A stretch of 64,000 nt of DNA from VRUE01 sp963770315 (GCA_963770315.1 CAVYPC010000002.1:682001-746000); one strand, 5' to 3'; shown: positions 18,304 through 29,555, counted from the stretch's first letter. The notes: generated from the sequence alone by a model not told the origin. Translations and numbers: made by a program.

Positions 18304-19539
18304 CTAGGAGCCCCGGCGCCCGTTGAGTGCCAGCTCGTCGATCATCTCCAAGTAGCCCAGGCGCTGCTGTCGCCACTCCATGCGCTCGAGCCGTTGCGAG
18401 GCGCGCTCGGCCCGCTCGCGCGCCGCGCCCGGGTCGGCGCGTACCGCCTCGATCGCGGCGGCGATCGAGGCCGGGTCTCCGGGCTCGGCGAAGAGCAGCT
18501 CCGCGGGGCCGAAGTAGCGCTCGATCACCGGCAGCCGCGAGGCCACCGCGGGCAGGCCCATGTGGACGTACTCGAGCAGCTTGACCGGCAGCAGCAGCTC
18601 GGTGAAGTCGTCGCGCAGGGTCGGCACGACGCCGAGATGCGCCGCTTCGAGTCGCGCGGGAATCTCGCCGACGGGGGTCGGCTGCGGCGCGATCCTGACG
18701 CCGTCCGGGGCGATCCTCGCCGCCTCCTCGGCGAGGATCTTCGCCGCATCGGCGTCGGAGCCGTAGACGTCCAGCGCCACCGGCTCACCGTTGCGGCGCA
18801 GCTGGCCGACCGCGCGTACCAGCGTCTCCACTCCGAAGCGGTCGGCGAGGCCGCCGTGGTAGACGACGCGCAGCTCGCCGTCGGCGGGGGGCGCGACCGG
18901 CGACCGGCGCTCGCCGAAGACGCGCTCGTCCGGCGTGTTCATCACGACTTGAGTGCGCGCGGCGGCGACGCCGCGACGGCGCAGCAGGTCACGGGCCTCG
19001 TCGGTGACGAACACGTGGCCGTCCGCGAACGCCGCGCTGAAGCGCTCCTCGGTGCGGATCAGGCGCACCAGCGGATGACCGGCGGGCCGCTCGAAGAGGG
19101 TGGCGAACAGCTCCGGGAAGGTGTCGTGGAAGTTGAGCACGATCGGCGCGCCGCGCAGCTTCGGCCGCAGGGCGGCGAGGACCAGCACGTCGGGCATGTT
19201 GTGAATCTCGACCAGGTCGAAACGAGCGGCCCGGTCGAGGGAGCTGACCTTGCGCGCCGCGCCCGCAAGGAAACGTGCGTTGCCCTCCAGGTAGGCGCGG
19301 GCGCCGCCGCGCGGCTTGCTCGAGGCGGCACGGTGGGTGCGGATCGTTCCCGCCCCGAAGCCCTCGACCCCGTCGTCGCTGAGGCAGACGCAGTCGACTT
19401 CGTCGCCGCGTTCGGCCAGGGCTCGCGCCTGGCGCTGGATGCGCGAGTCGACCGCATAGTCGGAGTAGTGGACCATGCAGACCCGCAGGCCGCGGCGGCG
19501 GCCGTTTTGCGGGGACCGATCAGGGGCCGGCTGCGTCAA
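18304..19539 (-). CDS. Glycosyltransferase family 4
   Basis: 411 residues, GT-B fold. The N-terminal domain begins LRVCMVHYSD with SRIQRQA; HDTFPELFATL lies mid-domain; the C-terminal domain has VVYHGGL and LLLPVKLLEYVHMGLP followed by VAS, the donor-binding region of GT4 enzymes. The only start that keeps the first beta strand is TTG at 19539, overlapping the end of the aminotransferase gene by 20 bp, which supports translational coupling. Last gene of the regulator-aminotransferase-GT4 operon; it probably transfers the amino sugar made by its neighbour. Confidence 0.82.
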   Translation of the reverse strand: MTQPAPDRSPQNGRRRGLRVCMVHYSDYAVDSRIQRQARALAERGDEVDCVCLSDDGVEGFGAGTIRTHRAASSKPRGGARAYLEGNARFLAGAARKVSSLDRAARFDLVEIHNMPDVLVLAALRPKLRGAPIVLNFHDTFPELFATLFERPAGHPLVRLIRTEERFSAAFADGHVFVTDEARDLLRRRGVAAARTQVVMNTPDERVFGERRSPVAPPADGELRVVYHGGLADRFGVETLVRAVGQLRRNGEPVALDVYGSDADAAKILAEEAARIAPDGVRIAPQPTPVGEIPARLEAAHLGVVPTLRDDFTELLLPVKLLEYVHMGLPAVASRLPVIERYFGPAELLFAEPGDPASIAAAIEAVRADPGAARERAERASQRLERMEWRQQRLGYLEMIDELALNGRRGS

Positions 19540-20683
19540 AGCTCTCGACGGCGGCCGCGATCTTGGCGATCTGCCGGTCCTCGATCGTCGGGAAGACGGG
19601 AAGCGAGCAGGATTCCACGGCGAGGCGCTCGGCGACGGGCAGGGATCCGGGGCCGAGCCCGAGGTCCGCGTAGGCCGGCTGCAGGTGGATCGGGGTCGGG
19701 TAGTGGATTGCGCTCGATATGCCGCAGGCGTCGAGGTGATCGCGCAGCTCGTCCCGTCGGGACGATCGCACGACGAAGAGGTGGAAGACGTGATCTCCGT
19801 CTGCCCCGGGGAGAGGTGGCGGGTTCGCCGGGGAGCCCCCCAGCGCCTCCCGCAGCACGGCGCCGGCGTCGCGGCGCCTCTGGTTGGCGTCGTCGAGGAG
19901 GCCGAGCTTGACCCGGAGGATCGCGGCCTGGAGCGCGTCGAGGCGGTCGGTCCTCGCCGGCAGCTCGTGGTGGTGGCGGGTTCCCTCGCCGTGGGAGCGC
20001 AGCAAGCGCACCCTCTCGGCGAGCTCCGGATCGCCGGTGGTCACGGCGCCGCCGTCGCCCCACGCGCCCAGGTTCTTGGTCGGGTAGAAGCTGAAGCAGC
20101 CGGCGTCGCCGAGCGACCCTGCTGGGCGGCCGCGGTAGCGCGCGCCGTGGGCCTGGCAGGCATCCTCGACGACGAAGACGTCCCTGGCGGCGCAGACGTC
20201 CAGCAGCGGCTGCATCTCGACGGTGCGACCGTAGAGATGCACCGGGATCGCGCAGCGGGTCCGCGCGGTCAGCGCCGCCTCGACGATCTCGGCGGTGATC
20301 AGGGCGGTTTGCTCGTCGACGTCGACCAGGACCGGCGTGGCGCCGGCGGCGCTGACCGCCTCGGCGGTGGCGATGAAGCTGTTGGTCGGGACGATCACCT
20401 CGTCGCCGGGGCCGATCCCGAGGCCGCGCAGCGCGAGCTCGAGCGCCGCCGTGCCCGAGGAGACCCCGACCGCGTGCTCGCTCTCACACCAGGCCGCGAA
20501 CTCACGCTCGAAGCCCTCGACCTCCTCGCCGAGGGTGAAGGCGGCATCGCGGCTGACCCGTGCGACTACGTCGAGCAGCTCTGCCAGGAGCTTCTCGTCG
20601 GCGTTGTCGAGGCGGGTGAAGGGGACCCGCGAGTCGCTGCCGTTGGGGCTCGGCGCCAAAGTGTGGGATCCGGCGCCGCTCAT
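19520..20683 (-). CDS. DegT-family aminotransferase, FdtB/QdtB-like
   Basis: 387 residues. PLP Lys203 in FSFYPTKNLGAWGDGGA, a form of the motif characteristic of 3-keto-6-deoxyhexose aminotransferases (FdtB, QdtB, TylB group); SSGTAALELAL and VEDACQAHGA agree. Probably makes a dTDP-3-amino-3,6-dideoxyhexose or a related 3-amino sugar; no ketoisomerase or RmlA/B is in this window. ATGA overlap with the upstream regulator. The N-acetyltransferase at 21500 is the likely next step. Confidence 0.86.
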   Translation of the reverse strand: MSGAGSHTLAPSPNGSDSRVPFTRLDNADEKLLAELLDVVARVSRDAAFTLGEEVEGFEREFAAWCESEHAVGVSSGTAALELALRGLGIGPGDEVIVPTNSFIATAEAVSAAGATPVLVDVDEQTALITAEIVEAALTARTRCAIPVHLYGRTVEMQPLLDVCAARDVFVVEDACQAHGARYRGRPAGSLGDAGCFSFYPTKNLGAWGDGGAVTTGDPELAERVRLLRSHGEGTRHHHELPARTDRLDALQAAILRVKLGLLDDANQRRRDAGAVLREALGGSPANPPPLPGADGDHVFHLFVVRSSRRDELRDHLDACGISSAIHYPTPIHLQPAYADLGLGPGSLPVAERLAVESCSLPVFPTIEDRQIAKIAAAVESFDAAGP

Positions 20684-21372
20684 GCTGTAATCCGATTCGA
20701 GGCACCGCCGGAAGCCTGAATCGCCGGTTCGGGCGTGGGTTCGATTTCAACCAGCGCTGCCGCGACCTCCTTGCGGGAGCGGACGCCGAACTTGGTGAAG
20801 ATCGAGGAGAGATGGCTCTTGATCGTGCTCTCCGCGAGGAACAGGCGCTCGGCAATCTGCGCGTTGGTCAGCCCCTTGCGGACCAGGGTCAGCACCTGCT
20901 GCTCGCGATGGGAGAGGACGGGCCGCTCGACGCTGGCGCGGAACTTCCCCGGCACGACCGACTGGCCGATGGCGACGGCGCGGACCGTGGTCGCGAGAGT
21001 GCGCTCGAGTTCGGTGGCGAAGACCAGGCCGTCCGCCCCGGCGTCGAGCGCGCGGCGCACGCCGGGACCGGTGGCCGGAGGGGAGATCGCCACGATCGCC
21101 GGCTCGGGCGCTTCGCGGCAGAGCCGGCGCAGGCTCGCCATCTCGCTGGGCACATCGACGTCGCAGGCGATGACGATCACGGTCGAGCTGTCGGTGGTCG
21201 GCTCGGCGACGTCGTCGACGGTGTCGAACCGCGCCTCTAGCCGCAGATCCTGCTCGGCGAGGGCGGCGGCGATGCGCCGGTGCATCTCGGCGCTGTCCGC
21301 GATCGCGATCGCGGACAGTTGGCCGGCTGGCCTCGGCGAATCGCCGGTCGGCTGCTTTGCCTCCGCATTCAT
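20680..21372 (-). CDS. LuxR/NarL-type regulator with degenerate receiver
   Basis: About 230 residues from ATG 21372 (a TTG at 21423 is possible). The C-terminal helix-turn-helix (about 152-210) is well conserved: LSHREQQVLTLVRKG, AQIAERLFLAESTIKSH. The N-terminal 20-140 has receiver-like length and order, but the usual acidic pocket and the Lys after strand 5 are not visible; Asp71 in IACDVDV is the only phospho-acceptor candidate. It probably regulates its own operon (aminotransferase, GT4) and perhaps the divergent acetyltransferase. Linking a regulator to a sugar pathway by ATGA overlap is unusual. Confidence 0.78.
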   Translation of the reverse strand: MNAEAKQPTGDSPRPAGQLSAIAIADSAEMHRRIAAALAEQDLRLEARFDTVDDVAEPTTDSSTVIVIACDVDVPSEMASLRRLCREAPEPAIVAISPPATGPGVRRALDAGADGLVFATELERTLATTVRAVAIGQSVVPGKFRASVERPVLSHREQQVLTLVRKGLTNAQIAERLFLAESTIKSHLSSIFTKFGVRSRKEVAAALVEIEPTPEPAIQASGGASNRITA

Positions 21373-21499
21373 GTCGATAGAACGGCGGTGAAGGCCGTCA
21401 GCTTGCACGCCTTCCGTAAGCAATGGTCTGCAAAAGGACTAGCCGGCGGAGCTCGTTGATATATGAGATGCACCGTTACGGCGCCGATACCCCAGGTCG

Positions 21500-21994
21500 A
21501 TGGTGACCGCGGTCGCACAGCCCGCCAACGAGGCGCCGCACCGCCTGATCGACGATGTCGCCTTCGGCGAGGACGTCGTCGTCCACTCCTTCGTCAATCT
21601 CTACGGCTGCCGGATCGGGTCTCGCACCCGGATCGGGACCTTCGTCGAGATCCAGCGCGGCGCCGAGATCGGCGCCGCCTGCAAGATCCAGAGCCACAGC
21701 TTCATCTGCGACGGCGTTCGCATCGAGGACGAGGTCTTCGTCGGCCACGGTGTCACCTTCGTCAACGACCGGCGGCCGCGGGCGACCGATGGCGCCGGGG
21801 CGTTGCAGACGGACGCCGACTGGGAGCTGCTGACCACGATCGTCGAGAAGGGCGCCTCGATCGGCTCGGGCGCGACGGTCCTCGGCGGCGTCCGGATCGG
21901 GCGCGAGGCGACGGTGGGCGCCGGAGCGGTGGTGGTCAAGGATGTGAAGCCGGGCGAGACCGTGGTCGGCAACCCCGCCAGGCCGACGCGCTGA
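21500..21994 (+). CDS. Sugar N-acetyltransferase, hexapeptide type (WlbB/FdtC-like)
   Basis: 164 residues, almost entirely left-handed beta helix: CRIGSRTRIGTFVEI, AACKIQSHSFIC, VRIEDEVFVGHGVTFVND, IGSGATVLGGVRIG, ending VVGNPARP. The FVNDRRPRA stretch after the HG turn is typical of WlbB/FdtC/QdtC enzymes, which acetylate the 3-amino group of nucleotide-activated amino sugars. It diverges from the regulator operon that encodes the matching aminotransferase, so the two likely act in sequence. ATG at 21500 chosen; GTG at 21503 is also possible. Confidence 0.83.
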   Translation: MVTAVAQPANEAPHRLIDDVAFGEDVVVHSFVNLYGCRIGSRTRIGTFVEIQRGAEIGAACKIQSHSFICDGVRIEDEVFVGHGVTFVNDRRPRATDGAGALQTDADWELLTTIVEKGASIGSGATVLGGVRIGREATVGAGAVVVKDVKPGETVVGNPARPTR

Positions 21995-22086
21995 CAGCAG
22001 CTCACTGAACGCCCTCGCCGCCCTTGTCGGTCGCCAGCCGCCGCGAGATGATTGATTCCACGACCCCGCACACCTGGATGACGCGC

Positions 22087-22170
22087 GTGACACTGCGCAT
22101 CTCTGCGTCCTCGGGTTTGCCTTTGCAACCAGCAAAGGCTGCACCCTGCGTCCTTGATCTGCTTGGCCAC
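22087..22170 (+). repeat. Structured intergenic repeat, family II, copy 1
   Basis: Lies in the 231-bp gap between the acetyltransferase and the GNAT gene. A left block (22087-22114) and right block (22143-22170, beginning CCCTGCGTCC) align closely with 53510-53537 and 53563-53590. Between them is a copy-specific hairpin: eight-bp stem 22119-22126 with 22132-22139 and a five-base loop. Outer arms are only weakly complementary in this copy. The rest of the gap holds nothing I recognise. Confidence 0.6.
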
Positions 22171-22225
22171 GCACGCCCCCAGTCGCACGCGGTCGGGGAA
22201 TCAACCATCTAGCATCCGGTGCCGG

Positions 22226-22894
22226 ATGCTTGCCAGGCTGCGCCGCAATCTCAGCGAGTGGGGCCTGCGCGGAGCCGTCGCCAGGCTCGTTCGGCAGGCG
22301 CGCGAAGGACTCGTGCGCGAAGAGGTGATCGTGCTCTTGAAGGATCTGGACTCGATCGTCGAGCCGCGCCATTCGGGCGGCCTGCGAGTCGAGGACATGG
22401 AGCCCCGGCATCTGGCCGGGCTGTTCGAGGTCAACCGCCGGCGCGGCGTTCCCCACGCCGACCGTTACTTCGAGACCTCGATCGCGAAGGGCTATCACGG
22501 ATTCGTCGCCCTGAATGGCGGTGAGACGGTTGGTTACTACTGGTGGGTCGACCGCGATGCAGACCCGCCGCACCCCGACCTCTGGCTGCTGGGGAAGGGG
22601 TTCGAGATGGAGCCGGAGGATGTCTACGGATCGAGCCTCTTCCTGTTGGAGGAGCACCGCGGCAAGGGCGCCGCGGGCGATTTCCTGCACCAGGTCGAGA
22701 CCAGCCTGAGGGACCGTGGTTACAGGAGAATCTGGGGTTATGTAGAGGCGACGAACCGTCCTGCTCGCTGGCTCTACAGTACGCGGGCCTATCGGCCGAT
22801 GTGGAAGGTTGTGCACCGTCGTTTCATGTTCTTCAAATCGAGGAAGACAACCCCCTGGGGGAAGAGGGAGGGCAATCGTGAGTGTGGCTGCTGA
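22226..22894 (+). CDS. GNAT-family N-acyltransferase
   Basis: About 222 residues. GNAT fold: a basic N-terminus (LARLRRNLSEWGLRG), strands ending YYWWVDRD, an acyl-CoA loop near LLEEHRGKGAAGDFL (matches the R/Q-x-x-G-x-G/A motif) and a terminal VEATNRPARWLYS. It transfers an acyl group, from CoA or from the carrier protein encoded next, to an amine. Start ATG 22226 chosen; an upstream frame from 22154 runs through repeat II. The 3' end overlaps the ACP gene by 17 bp, so it begins the acylation operon. Confidence 0.78.
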   Translation: MLARLRRNLSEWGLRGAVARLVRQAREGLVREEVIVLLKDLDSIVEPRHSGGLRVEDMEPRHLAGLFEVNRRRGVPHADRYFETSIAKGYHGFVALNGGETVGYYWWVDRDADPPHPDLWLLGKGFEMEPEDVYGSSLFLLEEHRGKGAAGDFLHQVETSLRDRGYRRIWGYVEATNRPARWLYSTRAYRPMWKVVHRRFMFFKSRKTTPWGKREGNRECGC

Positions 22895-23123
22895 GGTCGA
22901 GAAGTTCATCGTCGAGGAAATCGCCCTGGGCACTGGAATCGAGTCGGTGGGGCACGACGAGGACCTGCTCGCCCAGGACGTGATCGACTCGCTCGGGATC
23001 GTCGAGCTGGTCGCCTTCCTCGAGTCGCGCTACGGGATCAAGGTCGGCGACGACGATCTCCTGCCGGAGAACTTCAGCTCGGTCAACAGGGTCGTCGCCT
23101 TCGTCGAGGCAAAGGGGGGCTAG
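22878..23123 (+). CDS. Acyl carrier protein
   Basis: 81 residues, standard ACP length. Ser38 in DVIDSLGIVEL is the 4'-phosphopantetheine site; the four-helix pattern (KFIVEEI, VELVAFLESRYGI, NRVVAFVEAK) is clear. GTG start at 22878 is preceded by GAGGGAGGG with good spacing. It is not near fatty-acid synthase genes but immediately before an adenylating ligase, so it should carry an acyl or aryl group for transfer in this operon. Confidence 0.87.
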   Translation: MSVAAEVEKFIVEEIALGTGIESVGHDEDLLAQDVIDSLGIVELVAFLESRYGIKVGDDDLLPENFSSVNRVVAFVEAKGG

Positions 23124-23127
23124 GGCC

Positions 23128-24621
23128 GTGTTGATGAGCCTCCTCTACGAGCAGGCAGAGGCGCGTCCGGAGCACACGGCGCTGGTCTACCGCGACGAGC
23201 GCATCGGCTACGCCGAGCTGGTCGAGCGCATCGAGCGCATCGCGAACGGCCTCACCCAGCGCGGCATCGGCCCCGGCGACGCGGTCGGGTTGGCGCTGCG
23301 CGACGACCCCTGGTTCGTCACCTGCTTCCACGCCATCGCGGCGCTGGGTGCGAGGGTCGTCCCGGTCAACCCCGCCTTCAAGCAGCCGGAGCTGGAGTTC
23401 TGCTTCCGTGCCGCCGGCGTCCGCGCCGTGATCAGCGACGAGCGCACCGCCGGGGTCTGCGAGCGCATCGTCGCCGGGTTCGACCGCCCGGCCGAGGTGA
23501 TCAGCGCCAGCCCCGCGCACGGCCAGTCGCTGACGCTCGAGGCGCTGCTCGAGAGCGGCGCGGCGGAGCGGCTGAAGGCGCGCCAGCCCGCCGAGATATT
23601 CGTCTACCAGTACTCCTCCGGCTCGACCGGGAGGCCGAAGCTGGTGCCGCGAACGCACGGCCAGTGCGCCGCCGAGGCGGCCCTCTATGCCAACCTCGGC
23701 CTCACCGCGGAGGACACGATCTTCAGCGCGATCCCGCTCTTCCACACCTACGGTATGGGGGCTTCCCTGTTCGGCGGCGCGGTCTCTGGCGCCACCGTCG
23801 CGATTCTCGAGGACCCGCACCCGTTTCTGCTCAGGCGCCACCGGGCGCTGGAGCTGATCGAGGCGGAGAAGGCGACGGTGTTCCCCGGGGTGCCCTTCAA
23901 CTTCCGCCTCATGGCGGAAGCGCCGGCGGGCGCGGATCTCTCCTCGCTGCGCCTCTGCTTCTCGGCCGGGACGGCATTGCCCCGCACCAGCTTCGAGGCG
24001 TTCGGCGAGCGCTTCGGCGTGCTCGTCAGGCAGCTCTACGGGAGCACTGAGACCGGGATCATCAGCGCCAACATGAGCGAGGACCCGGTCGCGACCTTCG
24101 AGTCGGTCGGTGTCCCGCTGGGCGAGGCCCAGGTGAAGATCGTCGGCGAAGAGGGCGAGCCGCTGCCGCTCGGCGAGCTGGGAGAGGTGACCGTGAAGAG
24201 CCCGGCGGCGACCAATGGATACGCCGAGATGGACGAGCCCAACCGGCAGGCCTTCCGCGACGGTTGGTACTTCACCGGCGATCTCGGCCGCCTCGACGAC
24301 GCCGGGATGCTCTACCTGGCCGGCCGCACGAAGCTCCTGATCGAGGTCGGCGGCTACAAGGTCGATCCGATCGAGGTCCAGGACGTGATCGAGGCGCACC
24401 CCGGCATCGAGGAGGCGATCGTGCTCGGCGCTCCGGGCAAGGTCGAGGGCGAGGAATTGGTGAAGGCGGTGGCGGTCTCGAGCGAGGATTGCGACAAGCG
24501 TGAGCTGATCGCCTTCTGCCGCGAGCGGCTCGCCAACTTCAAGGTGCCGCAGATCGTCGAGTTCCGCGACGAGATCCCCAAGAGCCCGCTCGGAAAGGTC
24601 CTGCGCAAGTATCTGGTGTGA
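23128..24621 (+). CDS. AMP-dependent acyl/aryl ligase (ANL superfamily)
   Basis: 497 residues. P-loop SSGSTGRPK (163-171), RQLYGSTETG adenine-binding motif, YFTGDLG, and C-terminal catalytic Lys490 in PKSPLGK. It forms an acyl-adenylate and loads it on CoA or, given the gene order, on the ACP four bases upstream. Substrate is not readable by eye; the family includes fatty acyl-AMP and aryl acid ligases. GTG 23128 fits the GGGGGG ribosome site; TTG 23131 and ATG 23134 are alternatives. Confidence 0.84.
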   Translation: MLMSLLYEQAEARPEHTALVYRDERIGYAELVERIERIANGLTQRGIGPGDAVGLALRDDPWFVTCFHAIAALGARVVPVNPAFKQPELEFCFRAAGVRAVISDERTAGVCERIVAGFDRPAEVISASPAHGQSLTLEALLESGAAERLKARQPAEIFVYQYSSGSTGRPKLVPRTHGQCAAEAALYANLGLTAEDTIFSAIPLFHTYGMGASLFGGAVSGATVAILEDPHPFLLRRHRALELIEAEKATVFPGVPFNFRLMAEAPAGADLSSLRLCFSAGTALPRTSFEAFGERFGVLVRQLYGSTETGIISANMSEDPVATFESVGVPLGEAQVKIVGEEGEPLPLGELGEVTVKSPAATNGYAEMDEPNRQAFRDGWYFTGDLGRLDDAGMLYLAGRTKLLIEVGGYKVDPIEVQDVIEAHPGIEEAIVLGAPGKVEGEELVKAVAVSSEDCDKRELIAFCRERLANFKVPQIVEFRDEIPKSPLGKVLRKYLV

Positions 24622-24650
24622 GCTGACCGCACGGGTCCCGGATCCAACTC

Positions 24651-26779
<2,129 letters not shown>

Positions 26780-26783
<4 letters not shown>

Positions 26784-27853
26784 CCCTGGAGGTCGAGTGG
26801 GTCGACAACCCCCGTCGTTTCGAAGAGCTGGCCGGCGAGTGGGATTCGGTGCTGCCCGGCGACTCGCGTCCCTTCGACCTGCATTGCTGGTACTCGGCTT
26901 GGTGGAAGGCCTTCGGCGAGGGTGACGAGCTTGCCGTGTGCACGGTGCGCCGCGACGGCGAGCTCGCCGGGGCGTTCCCCTTGCTGGGCTACGAGAACAG
27001 CGTCAGGGCGCTGGCCAACGTGCACACCCCGTCCTTTCGCCCGCTGGCGCTCGACGGCGAAGCGATGGATGCCCTGATCGCCGCGGCGATGGAGCGCAGT
27101 GGCCCCGAGATAGAGCTGATCGCCCTCCCGCTGGACGATCCCAGCGTCGAGCGGCTGCAAGACGGGGCGCGTGGGGCCTCGCTGGCGCCCCTTGTCGAAG
27201 CCACCTTCTCTTCGCCCGCGGTCGAGACCGACGGCGACTTCGCCGTCTGGCACGAAGAGAGCAAACGGCGCTGGGGCGCCCCGCTGGAGCGCTTCCGGCG
27301 CAAGATGGGGCGCGACTATGAGGCCGAGCTGGCGATCGTCAGGCCCCCTGTCGACCTCGAGCGGGAGCTGGAGGACGGCTTCCGGGTCGAGGCCAGCGGC
27401 TGGAAGGGCCGCGCCGGCACCGCGATCGTCTCGAGCCCGGACACCGAGGCCTTCTACCGGACGGTGGCGCGGGACTTCGCCCAGCGCGAGGAGCTGCGCC
27501 TGAGCTGGATCGCCCTCGACGGGCGCATGGCGGCCTTCGACCTGTGCATCCTCCACAGAGAGCGCCTCTACCTGCTGAAGACCGGCTTCGACGAGGACTT
27601 CCGGCGCCTGGCCCCTGGCTTGGTGATGCGCCTCTCGATCATCGAGCACTGCTTCGAGCACGACCTGCTCTCGCACGAGCTGCTCGGCGGCGAGAGCGAG
27701 TGGAAGGCCAAGTTCGCGACCTCCACGCGTCCCCACGTCAACCTGCGCGCCTACCGTCGCAACCCGGTGGGCCTCGCGAGGTACGCCTACAGGGCCGCGC
27801 TGCGCCCGCGCATGCGGCGCGTATACCGTCGATTCAAAGGGCAGGAACCATGA
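26780..27853 (+). CDS. FemAB/CelD-like GNAT transferase, paralogue 1
   Basis: About 357 residues from the GTG that overlaps the pabAB stop. N-terminal WDSVLPGDSRPFDLHCWYSAWW, a middle RFRRKMGRDYEAEL, and C-terminal double-GNAT features (EASGWKGRAGTAI, LKTGFDEDFRRLAPG, ESEWKAKFAT). This is the CelD/BcsL or FemAB-like acyltransferase fold often found in exopolysaccharide loci. Gene 27850 is a close paralogue with the same motif order. It probably transfers an acyl or aminoacyl group to a sugar or lipid. No membrane segment. Confidence 0.8.
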
Positions 27854-28920
27854 GCTTCGCGGTCGAGTGGATCGCCGACGAGGCGGGGTTCGCCGGGCTG
27901 GCGGGGGAGTGGGACACGCTGCTGCCCGCCGACGCGCGTCCCTTCGACCTCCATAGCTGGCACATGGCCTGGTGGCGGGCCTTTGGCAAGGGATGCGAGC
28001 TGGCGATCTGCACAGTGCGCGACGGCGATGCGCTGGCGGGCGTCTTCCCCCTCTTGCGTCGTGGCCGCGACCTCGAGGCGCTCGCCAACGTCCACTCCAA
28101 CACGTTTCGCCCGCTCGCCTCGGGCCCGGAGGCGATGGAGGAGCTGATCGACGCGGCGTTGGGGGGCTCGGCAAAGCTGATCCTGAGGGACCTGCGCGTG
28201 GAGGACCCGGAGGCCGAGGCGCTCGCCGTCGGTGCCCGCCGCGCCGGGATGCTGTCTCTGCTCGAGGAGAGCAGCAGGTCGTCGATCGTCGACACGAGCG
28301 GCGAGCTCGAGGCTTGGAACGAGCGCAGCAACTCGAGCTGGAAAAAGCGCCTGCGGCGCTATCGGCGAAAAATGGAGAAGGACTACGAGGCGAGGTTCGA
28401 GATCGCCCGCTCGCCGGCCGATCTCGAGGCGGAGCTGGCGGAGGGTTTCGCGATCGAGGCCGGAGGTTGGAAGGGCGGCGCCGGTACCGCGATCGTCTCG
28501 AGGCCCGAGACGGAGGTCTTCTACCGGTCGATCGCGGCGGTGTTTCACGACCGGGGCGAGTTGAGGCTGAGTCGCATCGCACTGGACGGCAAGGCCGTCG
28601 CCTTCAGCTTCTGCATCGAGAACGGCGGCAGGCTGTACTCGCTCAAGGCCGGCTATGACGAGGCCTTTCGCAAGATCGTCCCCGGTCTGGTGATGCAGGT
28701 CTCGATCGTCGAGGCCTGCTTCGAGCGCGACCTGGACGCCTACGAGATGCTCGGCGAACAGACCGAGTGGAAGGCCAAGCTGGCGACGTCGACCCTCGCC
28801 CACTCGACTCTGCGCGCCTACCGTCGCAGCCCTGTGGAGGTCGCCCGGTACTCCTACCGGAAAGCCCTGCGCCCGCGGCTCCGGGGCGTCTACCGCCGGC
28901 TCAGGGGGTCGGGGCGATGA
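27850..28920 (+). CDS. FemAB/CelD-like GNAT transferase, paralogue 2
   Basis: About 356 residues, ATG overlapping the previous stop (ATGA). Same architecture as paralogue 1: WDTLLPADARPFDLHSW, RYRRKMEKDYEARF, EAGGWKGGAGTAIVS, LKAGYDEAFRKIVPG, QTEWKAKLATST and a basic C-terminus ending GVYRRLRG. A tandem duplication that has diverged substantially; both copies keep the core motifs, so each probably has its own substrate or they act as a pair, as Fem enzymes do. Confidence 0.8.
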   Translation: MSFAVEWIADEAGFAGLAGEWDTLLPADARPFDLHSWHMAWWRAFGKGCELAICTVRDGDALAGVFPLLRRGRDLEALANVHSNTFRPLASGPEAMEELIDAALGGSAKLILRDLRVEDPEAEALAVGARRAGMLSLLEESSRSSIVDTSGELEAWNERSNSSWKKRLRRYRRKMEKDYEARFEIARSPADLEAELAEGFAIEAGGWKGGAGTAIVSRPETEVFYRSIAAVFHDRGELRLSRIALDGKAVAFSFCIENGGRLYSLKAGYDEAFRKIVPGLVMQVSIVEACFERDLDAYEMLGEQTEWKAKLATSTLAHSTLRAYRRSPVEVARYSYRKALRPRLRGVYRRLRGSGR

Positions 28921-28997
28921 GCTTCGAGGACGCCTACCGTCGTCTCCGCCCCGACGGCCGGGGAACGCCGCGCGCCGCGAGCCTCGCCGGCGGCTAG
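28917..28997 (+). other. 26-codon coupled micro-ORF, possible FemAB remnant
   Basis: ATG overlaps the FemAB paralogue 2 stop (ATGA) and runs 26 codons to TAG. It begins MSF as that paralogue does and contains AYRRLRP, close to its C-terminal VYRRLRG. It could be the fused ends of a deleted third tandem copy, a coupled leader peptide, or chance. No family recognised. Confidence 0.25.
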
Positions 28998-29036
28998 GAT
29001 TCCGCGCCGCAACCCAAGAGGAGACGAGGACGACAG

Positions 29037-29555
29037 ATGAGCGACGAGAAGTACGAGCTGACCACCGACCAGGCCGAGCGCGAGGCATCCGGCGCGCACA
29101 GCTACGGCCGCTACCTCGAGGAGTTCGAGGTCGGCGCCGTCTACAAGCACTGGCCGGCGAAGACCGTGACCGAGTCCGACGATCACCTCTTCTGCCTGAT
29201 CACGATGAACCACCACCCGCTTCACCTCAACGACGTCTACGCCGCTGGGTCCCAGCAGGGTCGCAACGTCGTCGTCGGGCCGCTCGTCTACTCGCTCGCC
29301 CTCGGCATGTCGGTCTCCGACGTCTCCGGCAAGGCGATCGCCAACCTGGCGACGGAAGAGCTCAGCCATCCCAACCCGGTCTTCCACGGCGACACGCTCT
29401 TCTGCGAGACCGAGGTGCTCGACGTCAAGCCCTCGAAGTCGAAGCTCGACCGCGGCGTGGTCAAGGTCCACACCCGCGTGCTCAACCAGGACGGCGTCCT
29501 GGTCGCCGAGTTCAAGCGCTTGGTTCTGGTGCCGCGGCGCGAACCGGGGGAGTAG
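29037..29555 (+). CDS. MaoC-family hotdog dehydratase/hydratase
   Basis: 172 residues, one hotdog domain. LITMNHHPLHLND is the MaoC/R-hydratase active-site segment (in the variant N-H-H-P-x-H found in mesaconyl-CoA hydratase-like proteins); VVGPLVYSLALGM and FHGDTLFCETEV follow. It likely hydrates or dehydrates a CoA- or ACP-bound acyl chain. Start ATG at 29037 has GAGGAG upstream at 29018-29023. Separated from the acylation operon by about 115 bp that include the micro-ORF; probably part of the same transcript, but a link to MeaA-type C4/C5-CoA metabolism is also possible. Confidence 0.8.
   Translation: MSDEKYELTTDQAEREASGAHSYGRYLEEFEVGAVYKHWPAKTVTESDDHLFCLITMNHHPLHLNDVYAAGSQQGRNVVVGPLVYSLALGMSVSDVSGKAIANLATEELSHPNPVFHGDTLFCETEVLDVKPSKSKLDRGVVKVHTRVLNQDGVLVAEFKRLVLVPRREPGE

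Noticed and set aside
18114..18326. Short ORFs across repeat family I, such as the one at 18114
   Set aside because: Lie in a hairpin-rich repeat; differences between copies are not at third codon positions and there is no ribosome site.
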